64,000 nt of DNA, taken from assembly GCA_025356475.1 (NCBI GenBank), contig JANXSX010000150.1, positions 124,001 to 188,000 of the forward strand. The letters are read 5' to 3'. The DNA comes from Isosphaeraceae bacterium (lineage in GTDB: Bacteria; Planctomycetota; Planctomycetia; Isosphaerales; Isosphaeraceae). Both the position numbers and the translations under genes were made by a program. The notes below the pieces were generated by a model. That model was not told the origin of the DNA, did not search any database, and worked only from the letters and a program-made list of their open reading frames with translations. The first letter of the stretch is position 1, and the number at the start of each line of letters is the position of its first letter. This document shows positions 1-10,200 of this stretch, one piece after another.

Positions 1-2
1 TC

Positions 3-950
3 GGCCTGGCGGAACGAAGGCTCGACCCTACCAAGGGGTCTGGGAGTCGTCGAAATCGTTGGGTGATCGGTGCGCTCGTGATTGCCCTATTTGCGTTGGT
101 CTTGGGCGAGAACCTGAGCTCGCGGACGGGGCCAGGCAAGATCGTGATCGGGTCCAAAGATGGGACCGAGATGATCCTGATTGGCCAGATGCTCGCGGAA
201 CTCGTCGAAGCGCGGACGGACCTGAAGGTCGATCGGAAGTTCAACCTCGGTGGTTCCCTCGTCTGCTATAACGCACTCAAGGATGGGGGACTCGATGCCT
301 ATGTCGAATACACAGGCACCGCCCTCGCGGCGATCCTCAAAGAACCCCCGCAGAACGATCCCAAGGCCGTCTATGATCGAGTCAAAGCCGAATGCGAGCG
401 ACGTGATGGAGTCGCCGTGCTCGACCCACTCGGATTCGAGAATACGTTTGCGATTGTGATGCGAGCCAAGCAAGCTCGGGACCTCGGGCTCAAGAAGATC
501 AGCGATTTGCAGAGACATCAAGGGCGATTACGGACAGGCTTCGGGCCTGAGTTCATGAGTAGAGCTGATGGTTACGACGGATTGATGAAGGCCTATGGCT
601 TAAGCTTCACCGAGCGTCCACGCGAGCTCGATAGAAACCTGCTTTATCAAGCCGTCGCCCAAGAAACCCTCGACGTCGCCGCTGGTGACTCAACAGACGG
701 GAGGATCGCATCATTAGACCTCGTTGTCCTCGACGACGATCGACACTATTTTCCACCTTACGAGGCACTGGTCTTCGCGAACCTGGCGAGCCTTAATCGA
801 CATCCTGCGCTGCGAGAAGCCTTGAGCCTACTCTCCGGTAAGATCGATGCCGATAAAATGCGCTTGCTGAACTACGAGGTTGACGGCAAGCGTCGCGAAC
901 CCGCCGAGGTCGCGCATGAGTTCTTGCTCCTCAATAAGTTTCTTGAGTGA
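3..950 (+). CDS. Glycine betaine/choline-type ABC transporter, substrate-binding half of a probable permease-SBP fusion (5' truncated)
   Basis: Periplasmic-type substrate-binding domain of the OpuAC/ProX/OsmF family, which binds compatible solutes such as glycine betaine or choline. Family signs are the KIVIGSK start of the domain, the EMILIGQML segment and the GGLDAYVEYTGT segment. A GTG at 63 could serve as a start, but the frame stays open to base 3. The residues before it, including an LAERRLDP stretch, look like the cytoplasmic end of an ABC permease, followed by a transmembrane helix (VIGALVIALFALVLG). I therefore read this as the C-terminal part of a fused permease plus binding protein, as in OpuABC-type transporters, cut by the left window edge. 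No adjacent ATPase gene is visible downstream. The family is confident; the fusion is an inference from the open frame. Confidence 0.85.
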   Translation, partial: GLAERRLDPTKGSGSRRNRWVIGALVIALFALVLGENLSSRTGPGKIVIGSKDGTEMILIGQMLAELVEARTDLKVDRKFNLGGSLVCYNALKDGGLDAYVEYTGTALAAILKEPPQNDPKAVYDRVKAECERRDGVAVLDPLGFENTFAIVMRAKQARDLGLKKISDLQRHQGRLRTGFGPEFMSRADGYDGLMKAYGLSFTERPRELDRNLLYQAVAQETLDVAAGDSTDGRIASLDLVVLDDDRHYFPPYEALVFANLASLNRHPALREALSLLSGKIDADKMRLLNYEVDGKRREPAEVAHEFLLLNKFLE

Positions 951-1141
951 CCAAAAGTTTCCCTTCCATTGGGGACGGCGTTTGTCACAACCTGTTGATG
1001 AGAGCAGTAATGCATGGAGACCCTCCCTCAAAGTAGTCTGCACCCATGCTTGGCTCACCACATCCTTGGCGGAATTGGTTGGCGGAAGTAGGGGCGATCG
1101 TGTAGCTTAATAGAAACAGGTATCGACCTGCCGGAAGTGAG

Positions 1142-1159
1142 CCCTACGATTCCGTAGGG
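1142..1159 (+). other. Short perfect hairpin in the leader of the DUF1549 gene
   Basis: A 7-bp perfect stem (CCCTACG / CGTAGGG) with loop ATTC ends 38 bases before the ATG at 1198. It could be a leader hairpin or a protein-binding palindrome; no T-tract follows, so a terminator is unlikely. The rest of 951-1197 holds no gene that I can support, only a short direct repeat (TTGGCGGAA twice, around 1072-1090). Confidence 0.3.
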
Positions 1160-1197
1160 TGTGATCTGAACGATCGAATTCGATCAGGAGCTGGGCG

Positions 1198-2823
1198 ATG
1201 CTCATGGATCGTGCTCATTGGGGCATGGTAGCGGTTCTCGCTGCAGGGGTTTTTCTCTCTGGTGCGGGGGCGAGCGCGGTCGACCGTGATGCCAAAACCG
1301 GGGCGACCACCAAGTCGGAAGACTTCGTGGATCGAATGATCAAAGAAGGCTGGGATGAGGCCAAGATCAAACCTTCCAAGGTTGCTCCTGAGCCGGAGTT
1401 TATGCGTCGTGCTTACCTTGATGTCTTGGGACGCGTGCCCAACATTCAAGAAGCGACCGCCTACCTAGAAAGTCGCGATGCTGGCAAACGAGCCAAGCTA
1501 GTCGAATATTTGCTAGCCCATCCCGACTATGCCAAGAATTTCGGCAACATCTGGACAGTGAGCCTGATTGGTCGGCAACGCCAGGAGCGACAGGTCGATC
1601 GTCCTGCCCTCTCTGCTTGGCTGCGACGCCAATTCGCCGATAACCGACCGTGGGACAAGGTTGCTTACGAGCTCATCACCGCGAAAGGGTCGAACAAAGA
1701 CAACGGGGCCGTGAACTTCACACTCGCTCACATGGAGAGCGGAGCGGTGCCTTTGACCTCGACGACGACCCGAGTCTTCCTCGGTCAACAAATTCAATGC
1801 ACCCAGTGCCACGACCACCCCTCGAACGATTGGAAGCAGGCTGATTTCTGGGGAGTGAACGCCTTTTTCAAGGGCCTGACCCAGAAAACAGTTCGCAAGG
1901 AGAATGCCGCCGGCTTGGAGGTCGATGATTACACCGAACTCTCCCAGCGCATTCCCGAAGATCCGTTCGTCTACTTCGATAAACGCAACGCCGTGAGAGG
2001 CGCAGTCCCTCCTACGTTCCTGGACGGTCGCAAGATCAATCTCAACTCCGAAGCCGATCGCCGGGTCGAGTTTGCCAAGTTTGTGACCGAGCCCACCAAC
2101 GCCAACTTTCCCAAATCGATAGTCAACCGAATGTGGGCGCACTTCTTGGGCAGAGGGTTCGTCAGCCCAGTCGATGACTTTGGTCCGCATAACCCCCCTT
2201 CCCACCCGGAACTGCTCGACAAACTCGCCGAGGAATTTCAGGCCAGCGGCTATGACATCAAGAAGCTGGTCCGTCGGATCATGGAAACGCAGGCCTATAA
2301 CCAGACGAGCGTGACCACCCCCAACAACGAAAAGGATGACACCCTTTTCAGCCATGTGGGTTTGAAGCCAATGAGTCCCGAACAGCTTTTCGATTCGTTA
2401 TTGACTGCCACGTCCGCCCACAAAGCTGGCGGTGGGGCCGACTCCGAAAAGCGTCGCGACGCCTGGCTAGGCCAGTTTATCTTTGCATTTGCGAACGATG
2501 AAGGGGAGGAATCCTCGAGTTTTCAGGGAACAATCCCGCAGGCGTTGATGATGATGAACGGGGAGCTGATGGAGAAGGCGGTCGGTGGCAAGCCAGGCAG
2601 TTTCTTGGCCGATTTGCTCGAAAAAGCCCAACTCCAGTCGCGAACCGCTCCCGAGATCTATGTGATTAACCACATGTATCTCGCGGCGCTCGCCCGTCCG
2701 CCATCCGCTCGCGAGCTGACCATGGCCCGAAACTTCCTGAACTCCAGCCCGGACACCATTCGGATCATGGAGGACCTGTTCTGGGCCTTACTGAACTCTA
2801 ATGAATTCGTGCTCAATCGTTGA
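1198..2823 (+). CDS. DUF1549/DUF1553 secreted protein with a cytochrome c-like CxxCH motif
   Basis: A 541-aa protein of the planctomycete PSCyt2/PSD1 type. It has an N-terminal signal peptide or anchor (residues about 8-27), a DUF1549 region (about 40-215) holding one CTQCH motif at residues 201-205, and a DUF1553 region (about 285-530) with a conserved NRMWAHFLGRGFV segment. ATG 1198 follows an AGGAG at 1186-1190. The next gene is a DUF1501 protein 72 bases downstream, the usual partner in planctomycetes, where the pair is very often co-located. The CxxCH motif suggests covalent haem or another redox role, but the biochemical function of the family is not established. It is shorter than many family members because it lacks the extra N-terminal cytochrome and concanavalin-like domains. 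Confidence 0.93.
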   Translation: MLMDRAHWGMVAVLAAGVFLSGAGASAVDRDAKTGATTKSEDFVDRMIKEGWDEAKIKPSKVAPEPEFMRRAYLDVLGRVPNIQEATAYLESRDAGKRAKLVEYLLAHPDYAKNFGNIWTVSLIGRQRQERQVDRPALSAWLRRQFADNRPWDKVAYELITAKGSNKDNGAVNFTLAHMESGAVPLTSTTTRVFLGQQIQCTQCHDHPSNDWKQADFWGVNAFFKGLTQKTVRKENAAGLEVDDYTELSQRIPEDPFVYFDKRNAVRGAVPPTFLDGRKINLNSEADRRVEFAKFVTEPTNANFPKSIVNRMWAHFLGRGFVSPVDDFGPHNPPSHPELLDKLAEEFQASGYDIKKLVRRIMETQAYNQTSVTTPNNEKDDTLFSHVGLKPMSPEQLFDSLLTATSAHKAGGGADSEKRRDAWLGQFIFAFANDEGEESSSFQGTIPQALMMMNGELMEKAVGGKPGSFLADLLEKAQLQSRTAPEIYVINHMYLAALARPPSARELTMARNFLNSSPDTIRIMEDLFWALLNSNEFVLNR

Positions 2824-2895
2824 TGGTTTATCGGTGCAGCGTTTCTTCCTATTCCTGATCCGACCGGCCCTTTAGGCCGAAGGGGTATCGAGACC

Positions 2896-4179
2896 ATGAG
2901 CGACAGCCTGATCGTTCCCAGTGGCATGAGCCGCCGCCACTTCATGGGCCACATGGCCAGCACAACACTTGCCTTACCGGCGATGCAGTTCATGTCGTCG
3001 ATGACAGCCAACGCGGCTGCCCTTCGTAAGGCGAACAAGAGCTGTATCCTTTTATGGATGAGTGGTGGCCCCAGCCACATGGATATCTGGGACCTGAAGC
3101 CCGATAGTTCCAAAAATGGTGGCCCGTTCAAGCCAATCACTACCTCGGCAGACGGGGTGATGATCAGCGAGCACATGCCCAACGTCGCCAAGCAAATGCA
3201 GCACATGAACATTGTCCGGTCGTTGAACTCGAAAGAGGGCAACCACGACCGGGGTACTTATATGATGCATACTGGATACGCGCCCAACCCGACGGTTGTC
3301 CACCCTGGTTGGGGGTCGGTTTGCTCGTATGAGCTGGGACAGAAGCTTGAGAACTTCGACCTGCCGCACTGTATTGCGATCAACACTCCCGGTCAACCGG
3401 CAGGCTTCCTGGGGATGACTCATTCGCCGTTCATGGTCCAGAATCCCAACGCCCCCGTGGCTAATCTGAAGCCCCCTGCAGGGGTGGATGCTGACCGCAT
3501 GGGACGTCGGTTACAAATGCTCGGCATGGTGGAAGATCAGTTCGTCTCCCAACGTCGTGGTCAGGCCCCAATCGACCACAAGGCGGTCTACAATAAGACC
3601 GTCCGGATGATGAATTCGCGTTATACCCAGGCTCTCTCACTCGATAAAGAGCCGGCTGCAGTCCGTGACGCCTACGGGCGAGGTTCGTTCGGCTCGGGCT
3701 GCTTGATGGCGAGGAAACTCGTTGAGACCGGTGTCACCTTCGTAGAAGTCGGACTCGGCGGCTGGGACACGCATCAAAATGCGTTTGAAACCTTGTCACA
3801 ACGACTCATGCCCGAACTCGATAAGGGGATGGGGGCGTTGATCGCCGACCTTGCCCAGCGCAACTTGCTCGACAACACCATGGTTGTCTGGATGGGCGAG
3901 TTCGGTCGCACACCCAGAATCAACCAGGATGGTGGTCGTGACCATTGGCCGGTTTCATGGTCGATCGCCATGGGTGGTGGCGGCATGAAGGGGGGCCAGG
4001 CCGTAGGTTCGACCGACAGAGATGGTGTCGAGATCACCGATCGGCCCGTTGGAGTCATGGACGTGATCGCGACCATGACAAAGACCATGGGTATCAATGT
4101 TGAGACTCAATATACGACCCCACGAGGTCGGCCGATGAAGGTCGTCGATGCGGGCAAGCCGATCGCCGAACTGATCTGA
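2896..4179 (+). CDS. DUF1501 family, Tat-exported sulfatase-like protein
   Basis: A 427-aa protein whose N-terminus carries a twin-arginine signal (SRRHFMG, Arg13-Arg14) followed by a hydrophobic stretch ending near residue 37, so it is probably exported folded. The body belongs to DUF1501, which is structurally related to the alkaline phosphatase/sulfatase superfamily. Typical segments are LWMSGGPSHMDIWDLKP near the start, WDTHQNAFE in the middle and GEFGRTPRINQDGGRDHWP near the end. It follows the DUF1549/DUF1553 gene by 72 bases and is very likely in the same operon. The strong inverted repeat at 4205-4244 ends the unit. The substrate is unknown. The ribosome-binding site is weak; ATG at 2926 inside the gene is a less likely start because it would shorten the region ahead of the Tat motif. 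Confidence 0.93.
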   Translation: MSDSLIVPSGMSRRHFMGHMASTTLALPAMQFMSSMTANAAALRKANKSCILLWMSGGPSHMDIWDLKPDSSKNGGPFKPITTSADGVMISEHMPNVAKQMQHMNIVRSLNSKEGNHDRGTYMMHTGYAPNPTVVHPGWGSVCSYELGQKLENFDLPHCIAINTPGQPAGFLGMTHSPFMVQNPNAPVANLKPPAGVDADRMGRRLQMLGMVEDQFVSQRRGQAPIDHKAVYNKTVRMMNSRYTQALSLDKEPAAVRDAYGRGSFGSGCLMARKLVETGVTFVEVGLGGWDTHQNAFETLSQRLMPELDKGMGALIADLAQRNLLDNTMVVWMGEFGRTPRINQDGGRDHWPVSWSIAMGGGGMKGGQAVGSTDRDGVEITDRPVGVMDVIATMTKTMGINVETQYTTPRGRPMKVVDAGKPIAELI

Positions 4180-4204
4180 TTCTCAGTCCGCAATCAACAT
4201 GCAC

Positions 4205-4244
4205 ATCAAGGCGTGCCCTGAATTGATTCAGGGCACGCCTTGAT
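4205..4244. terminator. Bidirectional terminator, perfect 18-bp inverted repeat
   Basis: Arms 4205-4222 and 4227-4244 pair perfectly over 18 bp around a TTGA loop. The repeat lies between the convergent DUF1501 gene (stop 4179, plus) and the giant-protein gene (stop 4257, minus). A short T-rich stretch (TTGCTTT) follows on the plus strand. Position and symmetry fit a terminator shared by both strands. Confidence 0.85.
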
Positions 4245-4256
4245 TGCTTTAACCCA

Positions 4257-7200
4257 TCAATCTCGCGCGAGCCGACCCGTCAGCCAGAGCGCCCCGCCCA
4301 CAACTGCCAAGCCCGCATTCTGGCCGGTCGACGCAAGCCCGATGCTTGCGATCAGTAGGATCACGATGACCGTAACTCCGCTCATGGGCTGAGCCGCAGT
4401 CCAGAGACGGATGCCAACCGCAACGAGTATAACCAGCCCCAAGCCCCACCAACGGCTCATCGTATCGGACCACTCGGGCGTTGTCGCGTGGCCTCGTTCA
4501 AGACGAGGCGGGGTCGCATCGGGAGGTACAATGGTTGAGGACTTCAGACCGAAATGAGCGAAGTATTCGCTAGGATCGGACCGAACGCGAGCCATGGCAG
4601 CGACACGACTCGCAGCGCTACTTTGGTTCATCTCAAGAAGGTCAGACAGTTCGTCCCAGCCTCCGAGCTTGAGGGCCTTCTTCGCGTCATTGAGCTTTGC
4701 AGCCAGGTCGCTCTCAGACGTCCAGGGGCGAAGCAGGCCGAGCCGTAGCCGTGCGACAGCGTTGTCTAAGAGGTGTACAACGTCCAGGTCGCGGCGAGGG
4801 CGGCTCGCGAGTTCGATCACTCGGTCTGCAAGCGTGCGGATCTGTTCATCTGTCACAAGGTGCGGCTTGTTCGTGTCCAGAGCAGGGGTCATCCGGACCT
4901 GACTGGGATGAAACACGATGTAAGTCTGGGACACCGAGCGTCCATTTGCCAGATCTGGTGCCTTGAGAGGCCCATTCGAGCCCGAGGTCCCGTCCCACAT
5001 CATGGCCAAGCGAGTGATGCGGGGGCTGGGGATCTCGATCAATAAGGAATCGCCATCCCCGCTCCAAATTGGGGTTGGTTCGCCTTCGATCAAAGCTGTC
5101 GTCGGCATGACCCCTGTGGGGAATTTGACGCGTAGCCATCCCTTAGAGCCAGGTTTGAGCCAACATGTGGAGACGCCGCGAATGTGATCAAAATGGTCCG
5201 ATACTGCGGTCACGTCGACATGACTGACTTCGGGTACGACCGGTGCCAGTGGAGTTGGCTCCGTCGATAGCTCTAGGCTCCAGGACGCGAGTGGCTGAAC
5301 AGCCCACACGAGGTCGACTCGGTCGAAGGGCGTTGTTTCCTCGATACCGAATTTCGTCGCCTCCAGGGCTTGCAAACCCCGCGTTTCCGGAGTGGCGAGG
5401 GTCTCTCCAGAGACGTTCGCGACTCCCACCAAGGCTCGGAGTTCGCCGGTGCCCAAGGGGGTCAGTTCGGGAACAAACATGGGCTCACCCGCCGATCGAG
5501 GACGTCGACCTCGGACGACCACACGAGCGTGAGACCAGAGTGGTCGGACAGGCCGTAGTACCTTGACGGACTGAGCGGCGTCACGAAAGGGCTCAAGAGA
5601 AATCGCAACGCCATCAAGTTCTGCCCGGACTTCGTTCGCCCAAATCGCGGGCAGTTGGATCGGGATCGAGTCTGCTGGGCCATCAAGAAAGGTATAATCA
5701 AGGACGCTGATCCATTCCTGCGTTTGTGGCTCGATCCGAAGGACCGAACGGGCGAGGACGTCAAAGCGAGTTGAGGGAATGTCAAACCGGAGTCGAATCG
5801 GCTCATCAAAATAGGTGAGTTGATAAACATCCTTGGACTCGCGTTTGAGTCCCGTCCCTTCGACGTTGACTGGGAAACCCGCCACGATCGAGAGATGGCC
5901 AGGCTCATCCGCTGCAGTGTCGAACCGGGGCCAGCGGATAGTGAGCTCGGGGCCATCGACCGGCAACCATCCTGAGAGCCGGACCGTGGGCGCAAGCACA
6001 GTCGCAGCGTCGAATCTAAGCCTAAGTCTGTCTGGCCGAGGTCGCGACCAGTGGGTTAAGCCTGGAGCCTCGACCTCGAAGAGATGGAGTTTGGGATCAA
6101 TTGTGATGTCGGACTCGACACCCGAGCCCGAAACCGTCGTGAGCTTGGTTTCGAGACGCCAGTCGGCCCTACCTCGCGAGAGGATGATCTGGAGTTCGGA
6201 ACGCGCAAGATGTCGACTCGGCGTCGGGCCCAGCGTTGCCGCGACATCCGCGCGGATCTTGAATCGAACGACACCGGCGAGTGTTAATGGTTCCGAGGGA
6301 AGCTCGCCCCAGGCACGAACGAATTCGAAATCTGGGGCAATCCCGAACGGGCTTGGACCCGTGAGCCTGCCCGTCCAGTCGCTTGGTCGCCGCAGCGCGA
6401 GCATGCCGCTCAGATTTCCGCCCCCTCGCAGTTCTAGGCCAGGTCCGCGCCGGGGACCGGTTCCGCTTGTGATTGGACGCCAGAACTCCAGCTCGATCGG
6501 CTTGGAAACTCCAGGATCTGTCGATGAGTGTTCGAAGTGTCCGATCCACTCATTCCCATCGGCTCCAAGTTTGATCGAATCGGAGACCAGCTTCCCTGGA
6601 TGCTGGAGCGAGCGGAGTATCACTCCCGCCTCGATTCCAAGGCGGAGCTCAGTGACAGGCTGGCCATCGACCGCTCGCAGTCGAACGCGGAGGCGATCAC
6701 CTGCCGGTTCTGCATCCCAGAGCATCAAGCCTTGGTAGTCGCGTACGGAACGGATTGGAGCAGAACCCCAGGTCATATCAAAATGATCCACAGGACCGAG
6801 GTGCGGCAGTCCCGGCAGTGGGTCATCCTGTGCGACCGTCATAATCGCGAACGAAGAGGGAACCAGAAGGACTCGGGCAAGCCGCCCCTGGGATCCGTTT
6901 GGCTTTGTTTCAACCTGGCGCTTAAGTCGGACTTGGAACGTCCCACTTGATTCAAACCAAACCCGACCCGTTGCCCCCCCTGGATCAATTTCCACCGAGG
7001 CGGGCTTGCCATTGATCGTCATGGTCAGATCGTGGGAGCCGACGATCGGAAACGACCAGGAACCGGGTGAGACGACTCGCAGCGCCCAATCTGTGACGAA
7101 TTCGAGAGATGTCCCATCGGGAACGCCGGCGGAGTGCTCAACACGAGTCGCAACCACTGCGGGAAATGTAGATTCGATCGTCCCGCTGGATATCGATTGG

Positions 7201-10200
7201 AGCCGTTCAAAGTCGGCGAGCTTGAGGATTGCGCGGGTTGGCGTCTCGCGGGCGAGAGGAACCTCATCGTATGGGAACAGGACCCAGATGGGGGCGACTG
7301 GTCCCACTAGCTCGGCCCCCAGGATTAACGGAAGGAGACTCAGCCCGATCAACGACCCTGGGGTAACCCTGGGCCGACGGTGGGTGGAGGAAGACTCGCT
7401 TGGTCTCGCGGGGAGACTCCGTGCCCGAGCCATTCCCGCCCAGAGCAAGCCAACACCGAGCCCCCCCCAGACCAGGCCACTTGAGATCGGCGACTCAACA
7501 TCCAGGAACAGGCTTGACAGAGAAGCTAATAGGACAACAGCGAGACCCAGAATTCGGGGCTTCCGGCGGGATCGGCGGAGCAAGACTCCCCCGGTCAGGA
7601 CCATGATTCCCGCATAGAGTCGCCTGAACTCGTCGATCCGAGGGTCGACTAAGGTGATCACTGCCGGGGCATCTCCGGTCGACGTCGCAGGAACGAATCG
7701 GACGACTCGCCAGCCAGGACCAGGCCTTGGATCGACGCCCGAAGTCCCAGACGCGAGTTCGGCCAACGACGGAGTTGAAACCCAGCGATCGACGGTTTGG
7801 AGTCGGTCCAGCGCGTCAGATCCCTTCGAGATCGCGGTTCGAATTGCCGGCTCCCAACCGACTGCGGTCGGTTCAAGCGTCGTTGTGACAAGAACGGCTT
7901 TGCCGAACCCACGCAGTTCCAAACCCGAGTCGCGGAGTCGGCCGATGACGTCCCTTGTGCTGGACGGTTTGAGGCGACTGCTGGGCGACCAACCGGCTGA
8001 GGCAAGTGCGAGGCGGTCGATCACGAACGGAAACGACTCCTGATCCCACTCGGTAAAGAGTTCCCCTAAGGGTCGATCGAGTAGGTCGTTTGCAGCGATC
8101 GACGGAACATAGGTGGGCTCACGTTGTGGGAAGAAGGAAACAAGTCGTTCCCACACGCCAAGTTGGCCAACTTCGGCCTCAACCCATCGTGAGTCGTTCG
8201 GGACTGCGTTCCAAGGTTCTGGGAGAACCAGCTCCCAGCGCCTGGTGAGGATCGGTAACGTTGAGATCGGCCAGGGAGCGATGCGTGTGTGCCCGTTAGA
8301 CTTCTCTGTGAACTCCAGAGTGACGAGTCGCGTGACGGGCTTATCCACACTGCCGAGAGGCAGCGTCAATCCTCGACCTTTGAGCACCGGTGTGACTGGT
8401 CGACCATCGACCGAAACGGACTCGAGCATCACTCCTTCGGGAAGAGTCAGATTGAGCGTCCCAGAGAGCACCGCCAAGCGGAGCCGATGTCGGCTCGTCG
8501 GACCTGAGGGGTCGACTGTCGTGGTGAGCACCGCCTCGTTGATGATCCCCTGCGGCGTGATCGCGGTTAGCGGCTTGATCTGGAGGGTCAGTTGGTCGTT
8601 CGGAGAGTCGTACCCCAAAAAAGTCGATGTGGTCGTTGCCTCGGCCTCAATGCCTTCGGATCGAGGGTCGAGTGGTACCATCCCTTGGCCTCCACTCGAC
8701 ATCAAAATATCGGGGTCCACGTGGATGTGGACACGCCCCTGAGTCAGTCGCCCATTGCCGGGAAAGAGGAGCGGCAACGAACCGGAGGTGCTCGGCTGAC
8801 TCCAGCGACCGATGAGCCGAACCGATCCCTGCCTGGGCTGGGGTAAGGTGAGAATCCATCCGCTGGCTGTTGGTTCGGAGATTACACTAGGCCCATTCGG
8901 GACCTCCTCAAGACGCCATGTGACTTCGTTCTCGACCCGGACATTCGAGATAATCGGGAGTTTCGTCACCTCGATCTTTCCAAGATCCGCGATCAGCTCG
9001 ACCTCAATCGTAGTTGACTCCCTGGCAACATGGGCATCGATCTTAGTTGTCCACGTTGGGGAGCTGAGGACCCGCGCCAAGGCGATTTCAAGGTCGCCGA
9101 AATCATCGAGCCAGCGCCAGGCTAGAGCGTCATTGGGTCTGGGCTCGCCGAGTTGTTTGGGATCAATCCAAGTCAGGCCGCGGGCTCGGTTGGGGCTGCA
9201 TTTCAGGCCTTCCGCAAGTCCGAGAACCCATCGTTCATCGGCGATTCGGACTTCTGAAGGCCTGATCCGAGGAGGGGACCAGCGCTCTTGATTCACGTCC
9301 CGGTCTGCGGTTGCGATGATGACGAGTTCGATCTTGCCTTGTTTGATCAAGTCTGGAGGGGGTGTGACTTCAAGCCTGAATCCTCCCGCCTCGGTCGAGG
9401 TGGTCTTCCAATCGGCTAGTCGCGTCCCATCGATCCGTTCGACGTGTTCCGGAGTCCAACCCGTCGGTAGGTCAACCGATAGGACCAACGGAACGCCTCG
9501 GGTCAGTGTCCATTGAATCGTGGTTGTGGCTCGGTCTCGACCGCTGCCGACCTGGACCCGCCCCCGGATGTCGGCCCAGGCATCAGCGACCGGTGAACCG
9601 AACGTCAATGTTGCGACCGACCCGAGGGCGTTGGACTCGAGTACCACGAGAGGGGTCGCCCCTCGCTCCTGCCTGGTTGTGAGTCGCCGTCCTGCCAACT
9701 CGCGGCATTCGAGTAGAGTCCGTCCGGCGTCGAGTCTCACGGTCGTCTGGCCGCCGGTCCAGATGGAATCTAACGGTCGCGCGGTCGGAATCGTCCAATC
9801 ACCCGTGACTGGTACTTGCGCCATCCCTTGAAGCGTCAGGCTCGTGGGGCCTCGAGTCTCGGGGTCGAACCGGATAACGAGGCGTGAGCGGCCCTCGACA
9901 CGTTCGATGCGGCTGGAGACGACTCGTGGGCCGGTGGCGCTGAGAAGTTCCAGTCCGGGGTCGAGTTCAATGGCAAGGCGTCGGGGACCTGACTCGCGTC
10001 GCTCAACGACCCAATCGGCTTTCCATGTCGCGCTAGCTCGACCGAAGGTCCAGAGGCTCGGGCCGCCAATTAAGAGCGGGGCGGCTGACGACGTTGGCCT
10101 CAACTTCAAGTCCAGTTGCCCCAAGCTGCCTTCAATAATCCAGTTGCGGCGACCGGGAAGGGACGCGGGGGCGGGCGTTGCGAGCGTTCCTGGAAGATCC

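Noticed and set aside
1513-2355. 280-aa minus-strand open frame inside the DUF1549/DUF1553 gene
   Set aside because: Shadow frame; the plus strand holds a well recognised family.
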